The notes under the pieces: model-generated
The model's input: only the letters and a program-made list of their open reading frames with translations
Databases searched by the model: none
Told to the model about the DNA's origin: nothing
Made by a program: the position numbers and the translations under genes
DNA from: Cliona cf. orientalis
Lineage: Eukaryota; Porifera; Demospongiae; Clionaida; Clionaidae
Length of the DNA stretch: 64,000 nt
Direction: 5' to 3'
Assembly: GCA_963930775.1 (NCBI GenBank)
Contig: OZ005689.1
Span: 35,666,694-35,730,693 of the forward strand
Shown: positions 47,897 through 58,676 of the stretch, piece after piece
How positions within the stretch are numbered: position 1 is the stretch's first letter
Layout of the letters: each line of letters starts with the position of its first letter

Positions 47897-48715
47897 CCCA
47901 CTAGTGTGCTGACTCCATACGCCTGAGCACCAGGCTAGCATAATATTTTGTGCATGTTTTTTATACTCACTTTTTGACGGACATGCATATAAGTGGTACC
48001 ACCACATTTGATTCAGTCCAGGTCAATTAATATGAGAGCACATCATGATTGCTAGCTCAGCAAGTGGTGCCGCTCGCTTTAGAGCAGTGTGGATGGTACA
48101 TAGCATTCGGCCATGTACAGTGACATAATACACAAAGTTGTCACTTACCTTTTGGAGTGAAGTAATCTTCACATGTACACACATGTACAGTCTGCACAAC
48201 ACTGATCAGCCTCAAGATAGTGTTCTGCATATATAGATAGAGAGACAGAGTGTGCATGAGTACAGTGTAACTGCTTATTAAGTGTCCAGAAAAGTTCACA
48301 GAGGTCATCAATCAACAACATGTACACAATGATATCAAGAATGAGTGATGGGAAAGAGTGTCAAACGCGCTATATACCTTGTGTAATGTTTTTGGCAAGT
48401 AACGTGACTGCACACATGACTACCTCCAAGGCACTTAACACTTGATTTTTCATAAGAATATGAAGAATGGAGGCATTTTTCTTGAGTAGATTGATCATGA
48501 ATGCTCGTTTTATATAGTGATCCGCTAACATTTTCAGTCGAAATCGTGCTCACATTAGCTTGCACTCGAGGCCACGCCCACAATGTGCTATTTGAATCAA
48601 GCATTCTCATTGGTCAATTTTTGAATTCCTAGTGTGTGACTTCCGTACACATCTTACGCGGAGCATATAGCGCGTTCGATACTCTCTTCCCCTCACTATT
48701 CACTCTTGACAATAT
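47897..48715. other. Gene-free stretch
   Basis: Short frames on both strands lack splice sites or homology. Several acatgtaca-type palindromes occur at 48110-48200. Nothing else is supported. Confidence 0.5.
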
Positions 48716-50337
48716 GTGACCCGCTATGGAAAAGCCGACCACTCGCGCTAAAATATGATTTTGCAGTAGGGGGTTCGATACTTGACTCAACATTATTTTT
48801 TCGAATTTTTTTTCTTCGGATATTCTGAAAGTATAGTCCTTTGCCCATCCATTTATAAAATTTCAGCGTGATCCGAGCTTGTTCAGTGTGTGTACCACTC
48901 GAAAGAAAGAATGGCGTTCAGTTTTAGCTAGCTACGTGAATGGGCCTACAGTGTTATCGATCTATTACAATCTACAAGTCGCGGTCGATGCACCATGACG
49001 ATACCCGCACTTAGCGAGCTAGCATAGCACAGTAAGTCAGTAGTGGCCGACTCGAGGCCCTTGTCTTGCTTTCGATCCTACACAGAGCAGCCGCTCACCC
49101 TCGCCTCCACGAACGACGGCACCAGAAGTCAATCAAGAAGACAGTCCCACCCATCCACCCCACCCCCTAATCATACAATACACTGTCATAATACTGAATT
49201 GAATTGTTTACTAAAATCAATATCAATGCCTAACTATCTATGTAGACCAGCAGAGCTCAACAGCAGCAGCCCAGTCCTGCCTGAGGGAGCCCACAGCCTT
49301 GAGCACAACAGTGCCTTGAGCTGTCTGAAGACTCTGAGAATCTAAGAGGGAGGGGGGGAGCTTGGATACATACCTTTCCCACCGTATACGATCTCATGCA
49401 AGACTAGTCGACTCTCCTTCCTCATGTTTGTCGCTGGCTTTAAGCCCTTCTCTCCTTCCAGCTCCCCCCCCCCCCCCAATTTCTACAAGTACATCATACA
49501 TGTACATGCACGGACACATGCACACACACACACACTCTTCAACATGCACACAAACTCTCCCTGTTTACTATACATGTACCTTAGCTTTCCAAATTTTAAA
49601 CAATGAGCAGACTCATCCTCACAGTGAGAGCATCACATCCAGTCAGTTGGTAGACTCACAGCGCAGTACAGAGCCTTCATTTTCTACAACAAAGGTACAT
49701 GTATAAAAGCTTTTCACAACCTGCACAGCGCAGTACAGAGCCTTCAAAATCACATTTTCTACAACAAAGGTAAACTGAGCTTTTCACAACTGTAGCTCAT
49801 ACCAAACAGCGCACACAGCTAGCTAGTAAATTCACAGCTACGAATGGCTATCTCATGTGTCAGACTCCTTCGTACTTTGCCAGAAGTACTTCATGTTGAA
49901 TCACACCCAGGGGCCCGGGTGTTTATTACATGCAGCCTTAGCTATAAGAACAATCATAGACAACTTACGAAGTGTAGAGTCCATCACTTTTCTCGATATC
50001 TTCTCCCTAAGACCAGGACTGCTGTACTGGCGCTCTCTCTGTGGCCATCTTTCCCAGCAAATTCATTATGGCGCTAACCGCGTGGCGTAATACGGAGCGT
50101 ATACGGAAACATTGAACGTTGAGCTATGTACGTACAAAATGCTCCGTTTCTTGAAAAATTGTGAACTGAGGCACGGGTGACCCGTGTACAATTTTTTTGC
50201 CATAACTCGGCTTAGGAAGCTTTTTAGAGCCTGGCTCTTTGACCGTTGAACTCTACAGTAAATTCTGCGTCGACCTATACCCAGAACGCGATTTTCATGA
50301 AAAATCGCGAGTGGTCGGTTTTTCCATAGCGGGTCAC
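48716..50337 (+). mobile_element. C2, internally deleted relative of C1
   Basis: The ends GTGACCCGCTATGGAAAA and its complement match C1. The left 300 bp align to the reverse complement of the C1 right end, including acaagt-cgcggtc and CCATGACGATACCCGC just upstream of the C1 start codon. The right 250 bp align to the C1 left end. The start-codon region is altered (GTGGCCGAC in place of ATGGCGGAC), and the transposase body is replaced by about 1 kb of unrelated low-complexity sequence. The left flank is ATAT; the right flank ACATAT is imperfect. Confidence 0.85.
49659..49790. repeat. ~66-bp tandem duplication inside C2
   Basis: Two copies of CACAGCGCAGTACAGAGCCT followed by TTTTCTACAACAAAGGTA and GCTTTTCACAAC. 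Confidence 0.8.
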
Positions 50338-50382
50338 ACATATTACATGTATGTACCGGTATAATAATGTTAGTAGCAAGTT

Positions 50383-51409
50383 AGCTACGTAATTGTACAC
50401 ACAACATCAAAATGATCTGGTGGGTGTCGAATGAACATAGACATGTCTGTTACATTGGAACTAAGAGTCCGATCAACATTGTGGGGTCCATACCAAGCCC
50501 AACTGCGATAACTTGGATTGTATACATACACACAAGTGTTTAACATAATGGGCTAAAGTCAAAATTTCAACATCCGAACCCCACGTTCCATTTCTGTCCA
50601 TGTGAGTGCCTTCAATATACGCAGTGGCACTGAGACACCGGTCACTGAAATGGGGCAACATCATCCAACGCTCAATAACGCATAAGTGGTTGAGAATTGC
50701 CCGACGCACTTGCGCGTGCTGTCATTCATTTCCAGTTATGAGATAGGAAAAGGAACGGAACAAACAGTTGCCATCTCCTTTAATGAGTCTGCACCTACGT
50801 GGATGAGTGAGAGGGACATTGGGACCGCCTTCACCTAGGTCACACTTTGTCACAAAATTAACACCAACACGGCGGCATGCAGCACGCTGCCAGGCTTCAT
50901 CTATGGGATGGAATCCGAATGGACAGGTTCCACTTCCTCCCTGTACGTTTACAAGTAAAATGTCATGGTCACTAGCACGTGGCACCTTGTTGGGCCTATC
51001 ACAATCACTGCTCAGTGCAGGGAACTTTTCCTCATCTTGGTAGACGAAGTTTGTACTTGCTTAGGCAATGGCTTATTTAGCGTTTTTTTCGCTTTCGCTA
51101 CCGCAACCTTCACCCTTTTGGCAGGATTAACCTCATTGCCAGTGAGCTTACGTTTCACACCCGAACTGCTGGGTTTCACCTTGGACGGCATTTGATACAA
51201 AGGGAGATCTTTCTTGTATGCTTCTCTCAACCTATTAGCCTCCTGGAGGCAGCTAGTACTTACTATGATGGACTTTGGATCAAATGCCGACAGATGCAAC
51301 CCAGCAAGTGATCTCACCCTCAACAATGCCACATATGCCATCCCCGCACTAAAGACTTTGTCGGACAGATCGACAATAGCACAGTCTAAGGACAGGCCTT
51401 GACATTAAT
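50383..51409 (-). pseudogene. Helitron-type PIF1 helicase C-terminus plus OTU protease
   Basis: The frame continues from 63890-64000 after an inserted stack. It reads CQGLSLDCAIVDLSDKVFSA, MAYVALLRVRSLAGLHLSAF and DPKSII (PIF1 helicase motif V/VI region), then a basic Lys-rich linker. An OTU cysteine-protease domain follows with CRLIKGDGNCLFRSFSYLI (catalytic Asp/Cys), HMDRNGTWGSDVEILTLAH and NVDRTL...RHPPDHFDVV (catalytic His). Breaks are a frameshift near 51020, a TGA at 50722-50724 where Trp is expected, and a frameshift near 50495 before the His segment. It ends with TAG about 50 bp from C2. A helicase joined to OTU is typical of Helitron/Helentron proteins; Rep and the terminal hairpin are outside the window or absent. 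Confidence 0.8.
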
Positions 51410-51681
51410 GTGACCGGATCTGGGAAAACCCTCCGTATGGGATCTGCGCGCGATTCGCGCAATGCGCGTTTTTAGTAGCTCAGGTCGAAATTTTTCAAAG
51501 TCCAGATTTTGTCATATACATGTCCAACAACCCTTCTTCTAACTGTTGCCGTCTTCTACGGAGGCTAGTCGTGCTATACGAAGGCGAAATAAGCCTTCAT
51601 TTTTATCCACCTAGTCGGCACAGCCGCCGTACACGGAGCCCGTTGCTATGGGCGGTAATTAGAATTCTCTACCTAGATATA

Positions 51682-52631
51682 GTAGGGTCTCCAGACCAAA
51701 AAATTGACCTCGGCCAATAGGTCTTTTGAGTGATTGTCCACACAGAGCAACTTGAAAGAAGCGCTCACAAAAATTTTCATGCTGAAATACTTCGTTGTTC
51801 TTGCACAATTGCTCTAAACGCGATTTCCGCATGCTCACAACTTGCGTATTCTAATTAAAGCGTGGGTTCAAAGTGCAATATCCCTCCGATTCAAGGTAAG
51901 CTAGTTTGCATGGAACTTCTACACTACAAGGTGAATAATCTAGGCCAGAATTGAACGAAATTCTAGTTGGTTATCTAAGCCTGGTATATTTTAATGATAA
52001 TGAGAAAGTATCATTCGATGCTGTAAAAATGGAAGCATGAGTGTATTTGCTTTCCTCACCAGATTTTTATGAAGTTGGTTGGTGTGTGCATAATTGGAAG
52101 TGAAGCTGCCACTTTTAACCACCTGCCTGCACGATTTTTTTTCAAATTTTAGACTAGTTTGTATCAATAAAATGAGTTTTACCTATTATCAATATTAAAA
52201 AAAAATCCTACACAGATTGCTGAGTGTACAGAAGCAGCTGCTATGTCGAGCAAAGGCTGTACTGCAGAAAACCAAGGTAATATCACTCTGTAAATAGTGG
52301 AGTGGGTGCCCGATCACCAAACCTCCATTACTATGTGTAATAGGAGTAGAGTCTATACATAGTTGCAGAAAGTACCCTGTCCTTCACCTGTAGCTACATC
52401 ATGTGATGAAAGATTAAGTCTTAGAGTTTGTTTGGTCTGTCACGACAAATTTGGACCCACCTTTTTTGTTCCCCCCAGTCCACATATTCAAAAATATTTG
52501 GACCCCACAGCCCGTATGTTTCTGAAATATGGACCCCCATGCATGTTATCAACTATAGCAGAGTTTCAGAAGGGTAGGGGCTGGGTTCTGGGTATAAATG
52601 GTTAGCTGGGTTAGTTTCTAGGGTCTGTATG
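51682..52631. repeat. Left terminal inverted repeat of G
   Basis: Matches 62575-63493 in inverse orientation. It includes a 34-bp inward exon-like segment (52243-52276: ATGTCGAGCAAAGGC to a GTAATA donor). Repeated tttggacccc motifs lie near its inner end. Confidence 0.88.
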
Positions 52632-52946
52632 TCATCAGGATCTATCTTTTTAAAATTTCCTGATTTTTTAACATGAGACTATTGTTTCATGTGTTAATTA
52701 TTGATAGTGTATTATTCTTGTTCCTAAACAATTACTACAGACCCCAGGCTATCTCCTGATGCTTAGTATCATTATGGCTACCAAGTCGACAGCCTTCGAA
52801 GGTAAGATGAGTTAAAATAAGCAAAAGGTTTACACTATACCCTTAAAAGAAACAGTGTTACAACAGGCATGTCAGTCAGCTAAGAAAGTCAGCACATTTG
52901 TACAAGCATCATACACAAAATTAATAGTAGTCAGATTACCGTATAT
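52632..52946. other. G interior between TIR and B7
   Basis: This holds a possible small exon (ATGGCTACCAAGTCGACAG at about 52773, ending at GTAAGA after 52801). No continuation is recognised. Otherwise nothing is seen. Confidence 0.35.
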
Positions 52947-53613
52947 GTGACCGGATTTGGGAAAACCCTCCGTATGGGATTTTTTCAGAAAATTGAGTTT
53001 GATGCATGATTGATAAGCTCTACCATAGAGCTAACCCGCGTTCAAGTCTTAGGCCGATCGCGCGCTTCGTTGTGGAGATACAGCGCTTTGTTTGTGATCG
53101 CGCCACACCCCCAATAATCGAGAAATTACGGTCTAAAGGCGTTGCTATGCACGCGTATGGCGTTTCCGCATACTACGCGTGACCCGGAAATCAATTAAAT
53201 GGACCTGGGCGGAGCCGTTCGAAATGAACATAAAGATCGAGCAAGAGTTGAATTTCGTTGTTGACAAGGACAGGCGATTGTTCTTAGATGCCCAAGAAGC
53301 TAAAAAGGTAAGCGAACGTACAGTAGATCGATGAATCTAGCTGTATCTAGGTAGAGAATTCTAATTACCGCCCATAGCAACGGGCTCCGTGTACGGTGGC
53401 TGTGCCGACTAGGTGGGTCAAAATGAAGGCTTATTTTGCCTTCGTATAGCACGACTAGCCTCCGTAGAAGACGGCAACAGTTAGAAGAAGGGTTGTTGGA
53501 CATGTATATGACAAAACCTGGACTTTGACAAATTTAGACCTGAGCTACTAAAAACGCGCATTGCGCGAATCGCGCGCGGATCCCATACGGAGGGTTTTCC
53601 CAAATCCGGTCAC
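52947..53613. mobile_element. Non-autonomous GTGACC element B7
   Basis: Complete, with ATAT on each side (52943-52946, 53614-53617). It is very similar to B1, including shared diagnostic bases (ATGAACATAAAG and gttgacaagg). The 84-bp segment is at 53224-53307 with a GTAAGC donor. Confidence 0.92.
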
Positions 53614-53703
53614 ATATATAAACTCGTGTGTGAAATAGCATGAATTATATACCGGCACACATCGGCTAGTACAAAAACATGGGTTAAGTGCTAGTGGATA
53701 TAT

Positions 53704-54350
53704 GTGACCGTCTACGGGAAAACCCGGCATATGGGATCCGCGCGCTATTCGCGCAATACGCGTTTTTAGTAGCTCAGGTCGAAATTTGTTGAAGTCCAGA
53801 TTTTGTCATATACATGTCGAACAACCCTTCTTCTAACTGTTGCCGTCTTCTACGGAGGCTAGACGTGCTATACGAAGGCGAAATAAGCCTTCATTTTGAC
53901 CCACCTAGTCGGCACACAGAGCCCGTTGCTATGGGCGCTAATTAGAATTCTCTACCTAGATACAGCTAGATTCATCGATCTACTGTACGTTCGCTCACCT
54001 TTTTAGCTTCTTGGACATCTAAGAACAATCGGCTGTCGTTGTCAACAACGAAATTCAACTCTTGCTCGATCTTTACGTTCATTTCGAACGGCTCCGCCCA
54101 GGTCCATTTAATTGATTTCCGGGTCACGCGGAAACGCCATACGCGTGCATAGCAACGCCTTTAGACCGCAATTTCTCGATTATTGGGGGTGTGGCGCGAT
54201 CGCAAACAAAGCGCTGTATCTCCACAACGAAGCGCATGATCGGTCTAGAACTTGAACGCGAGTTAGCTCTATGGTAGAGCTTATCATAGATGCATCAAAC
54301 TCAACTTTCACAAAAAATCCCATATGGCGGGTTTTCCCATAGACGGTCAC
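53704..54350. mobile_element. Non-autonomous GTGACC element B8 (reverse orientation)
   Basis: Complete, with ATAT on both sides (53700-53703, 54351-54354). The 84-bp segment is on the minus strand at 54082-53999 with a GTGAGC donor. It lies 90 bp from B7 in opposite orientation, and E2 abuts its right duplication. Confidence 0.92.
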
Positions 54351-54354
54351 ATAT

Positions 54355-57300
54355 GGGTAATTCCATGTGAGATCAACACGAAAAATTGACGCACGTCTCA
54401 GATTTCTCTCAAACTTTGTACATGTGTGTTACATATGAAGATATAAAACCACAACAATTTTTAGGTGTTCAGGTTGTATGGCTTCTGAGCAATAGGGTAG
54501 TAAAATTGTTATTTTCTGAGGATTTTTATTACACCTCGATGTATAAAGTAGGAAATAACTCCTTGTAGGATAAAGATATCGTAAAAGTAAAAATATCTTC
54601 TTGTAGCGTTTGAAATGGGCTTTCTGATGATATGTGATAAGTCCGTGTTTGGTTATGTTAGGGTCAAAGGTCAAATCGGGAGTTACACACTTCCTTAGTC
54701 CAGCTTCTTCGCTGGTCGGGATCCTTCAATTTTTCTCAAATTTGGTTTAAGTGTTCTTTGGTCATATCTGAGTATGTGGTTAAAATGTGTCGGGCTGTCA
54801 ATGGGTTTAGGTTTTAATGGATATTACATACAACAACATCATAATTTCCGTAACAAACTGCATTGTATAATAGCAGTAAATTAGTTGTAAGCGATATAAT
54901 GTACGCACAAAAATTCAGTAGGTTTACTGTCACAACCAGTCCAAATTCCAAAGGTATTCCATATCCATCCAGTGCCTACTCAGGAACTTCCAACCTATGT
55001 ATAAATATTTAGCGCAAAGTGCAAAGCCACTACGCATGTATGCATGTGTGCTACCTTACTGCACAGTGGCTACAGTAATGAGTAAAGTAACAACTGTTTT
55101 AAATTTAATGGGAGTGTTTTATTATTAGTTTTGCCTGTCCTAATTGAACAATTTAATTATAGCAAAACAACTTGGGCTGTCCTGAAAAATTAAATTACTA
55201 CAACACTGAAGACTATGCATGTACAGTGTATATTATAGCTGGTAAAGTTTGAATCAGTTAGTGAAGGTTTTAAAGTTTTGCTATGGCTGACCTAAAGTCA
55301 TCTACTTGGAGGAGCACTTGCTGCAATCCTTTTCAAGTTCGAGGTCACACTGCAAGGAAGAGCTCTTTGCGACCTGTTACCAAATGGATGCGTGAAAAGA
55401 ATTCTACTATTCAAGCGGGCTCAAAAATCTGTGACACTTGTAGGAAAAAGCTGGCAAAGGAGTCTAACACTCCCAGCCGTGATGTAGATGTAGAGTCAGT
55501 AGGCTCAAGCTCACCCACCCCATCTGATTCAGTAAGTGATCATGAGATAGAGTATGAACGTAGTGAGGCAATAGGAGTGGTTAACCAGTGCTTGGTTGAC
55601 TTTGGTGAGACACCAGTGACTAAGAGAAAGTTACAATCAAAGAAATACAAAGAAAGAAAGCTAGAGGTGTTGACATCAAAGATGAGTGAGGTTTTGCTAA
55701 GTGAGAAACAGAATGATGAAAGTGAGATGCTGCAACAGCTTAAAGAGAAATTCTACTCCACTTCTCAAAATAGTATGAAAGTGCAGATTTTGACAGTATT
55801 GCCAAAGAGTTGGTCCATCCAGAAGATCCAAACCGAGTTTGGAGTCTCTAACTTCATGGCTAGAAAAGTGAAACAGCTGGTGAAGGAAAAAGGTGTGCTC
55901 TCTAGTCCTGACCCACGTCCTGGACAACATGTCTCCCAAGAAACGTTTGACAATGTTGTAAGCTTTTATGAGAATGATGAATACAGCAGGTGTATGCCTG
56001 GGAAAAAAGATTTTGTGTCTGTGAAGTCTGTCGATGGACGAATACATGTTCAGAAACGCCTGATTTTGTGCAACCTCAAGGAGCTCCACCAACATTTCAA
56101 AACAAAGTATCCTCAGCAGTGTATCGGGTTTTCCAAATTTGCAGAGCTGCGTCCAAAGCACTGTATTCTTGCCGGAGCCAGTGGCACTCAGTGTGTGTGT
56201 TTGCACCATACATCAAAATGTAAAGCTGATGCTCCTCGGTGCACGACTGCATGAACTCAATCATAGCTGGTCAACATACCACCACCTTTTGGCAAAAGTG
56301 ATTTGTAATCCTCCACTTCCTGATTGTTATCTTGGTAAATGTGAAGTTTGCCCTGGGATAGAGCCACTGAAACAGGAACTTTACTCACTGTTTGATGAAA
56401 ATATGATTGACAGTATCACTTACAAACAGTGGACAGCCGTTGATCGCTCCTCTCTTGAAACGGTAAGTCAACACTCGTATGATTTTGCTGAATCTTTCTG
56501 TGAGAAGCTTGAAGCCCTCCGTTCCCATTCCTTCATTGCTTCACAACAAAGCAAATTCTTTGATGAGACTAAATCATCCTTGAAGCCTGGTGAGGTTGTG
56601 GTATGTGCTGATTTCTCGGAGAATTATGCTTTTGTTCTACAGGATGCAGCACAGGGCTTCCACTGGAACAATGCCCAAGCAATTTTACATCCTTTTGTCG
56701 TTTATTACAGAGAGTCAGACGTCACTGAGATACGACATCTCAACTTTGTCATTATATCCAACTGCATGAATCACGATACCATCGCCGTACACCTCTTTCA
56801 GAGAAAGCTCATTCTGTTTCTTAAGCATGCTCTAAGTTCATTTCCTGTGAAGATTACTTACTTCTCTGATGGTGCTGCCTCGCAGTATAAAAATCGGAAA
56901 AATTTTGTCAACTTATGCTGTCACAAAAATGATTTTGGAGTTTCCGCAGAATGGCACTTCTCAGCAACATCACATGGAAAAGGTGCATGTGATGGACTTG
57001 GTGGCACTGTGAAACGTTTGGCAACAAAAGCCAGCTTACAAAGGCCTTATGAAGAACAAATTATTACACCATTTCAGCTGTACCAGTGGGCATCTTCGAA
57101 TATCCCAGGTATCTCCTTTGATTACTCTTCTATGGAAGAGTATGAGAGTGAGAAATAAAGCCTTGAGACACGATTTGAAAACAGCCGTACAATTCCCGGT
57201 ACTCGTAGTCTACATTGCTTCATACCTCAATCACGAGATACCTTGTTGACGAAGAGATATTCAGCAAGTCATAGTTCACAAGTTCAGAAAGTGAGCAAGT

Positions 57301-58218
57301 CTTTAACAGATTTGGAAATGGAGGAGGTTACTGGATATATAACATGCAACTACAGGAGCCAGTGGTGGGTAGCTCAAGTTTTAGAGAAGGATAGTGAAAA
57401 TGGTGAGCTCAAGTTGAGCTTACTTTCTCCAAATGGACCCAGTCGATGGTACAATTATCCCTCAATCCCAATAATCCTTTATGTTCCAATGATAGACATT
57501 TTGACGGTGGTAGAGCCCCATACCACAACAGGCCGTTCCTACTCACTCACTCAAAATGAAAGTAAGGCTGCTACCTGTAAACTCAAATACTTACTTAACA
57601 TCTAAATAATTATTGTATTAACATACAAATGTGTATCAGGAAACACGCTCATCAAACAAGCATAGTTTAATATTAACGTCATAACTAGTTTTACTACTAT
57701 CATAAGGTATACATGTACAATGCAGTTTGTTACAGAAATTATGTTGTTGTATGTAATATCCAAAACCCTTTGATAGCCCGACACAATATTTTAACCACAT
57801 ACTCAGATATGACCAAAGAACACTTAAACCAAATTTGAGAAAAATCGAAGGATCCCGACCAGCGAAGAAGCTGGACTAAGGAAGTGTGTAACTCCCGATT
57901 TGACCTTTGACCCTAACATAACCAAACACAGACTTGTCACATATCACCAGAAAGCCCATTTCAAACGCTACAAGAAGACATTTTACTTTTACGATATCTT
58001 TATCCTACAAGGAGTTATTTCCTACTTTATACATAGAGGTGTAATAAAAATCCTCAGAAAATAACAATTTTACTACCCTATTGCTCAGAAGCCATACAAC
58101 CTGAACACCTAAAAATTGTTGTGGTTTCATATCTTCATATGTACTGCACATGTACAAAGTTTGAGAGAAATCTGAGATGTGCATCAATTTTTCGTGTTGA
58201 TCTCACATGGAATTACCC
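54355..58218 (+). mobile_element. DNA transposon E2 (GGGTAATTCC termini, ~515-bp TIRs)
   Basis: It starts GGGTAATTCCATGTGAGATC and ends with the complement. Inverted repeats span about 54355-54870 and 57705-58218. The flanks ATAT and CTAT are compatible with a diverged 4-bp duplication. It carries a nearly full-length transposase gene. Confidence 0.9.
55283..57605 (+). pseudogene. E2 DDE transposase, two breaks
   Basis: ATG 55283 begins MADLKSSTWRSTCCNPF. The N-terminal Cys module (CCNPF, ICDTCRKKLA) may bind zinc or DNA. A helix-turn-helix-like VLPKSWSIQKIQTEFGVSNF block follows, then GKKDFVSV and FSKFAELRPKHCILAGASGT. The DDE core has VVVCADFSENY (first Asp), YFSDGAASQYKNRKNF (second) and SHGKGACDGLGGTVKR (third acidic). 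The C-terminus is Tudor/SH3-like (QWWVAQVLEKD, LSLLSPNGPS). Two breaks exist: loss of two bases in a GT run near 56196, and an in-frame TAA at 57156-57158. Otherwise it is open for about 770 codons, so it died recently. The family is a widespread but, to my knowledge, unnamed invertebrate transposase. Confidence 0.82.
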
Positions 58219-58226
58219 CTATGCAT

Positions 58227-58545
58227 CAGGGGCGGATCCAGGAGTTGATGAAGTGGGGAGCACAAAGATAAGCGCGCACAAAACCTTTGGCCATGCCCCA
58301 AAATCGATACACCACACCTCCTAATTGCCGTGATTGCTTGCTTTCAAGCAGTAAAATGGTCCTTTCGATCAAATTTTGACCTGAGCAAAGTTTAGTATGC
58401 TTTTATGAAAGAATAAGTTGAAGATACTACATTGTATATATATAAAGTTTGAAATTTAGCAAGACCAACAGATCAATTTATGCTAGATGGGAAGTTCACT
58501 GCTGAAGGGTGGGGGGGGGGGCACTGGCCCCTGGATCCGCCACTG
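58227..58545. mobile_element. MITE A4
   Basis: CAGGGGCGGATCCAGGAG and CCTGGATCCGCCACTG bound 319 bp. TGCAT is duplicated on both sides (58222-58226, 58546-58550). It includes a G run at 58511-58521. Confidence 0.9.
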
Positions 58546-58676
58546 TGCATGCTCGCAGCAGCGCGACACAACACCAAGCACTTCAGGATTGTATTTAGAA
58601 ATTTATATCCTTACTGAAAATTTGAATGCCCCCCTTTGCTTCCCCCAATCAAACCCTGTAGGTGCACTGCCAACAT

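Noticed and set aside
48335-48610. Minus-strand frame of 91 codons
   Set aside because: Low-complexity composition, no splice or homology support, no neighbour relation.
52363-52605. Frame in the left G terminal repeat as a protein-coding gene
   Set aside because: The matching right-hand repeat has indels that break it, and the sequence is made of repeated tttggacccc motifs.
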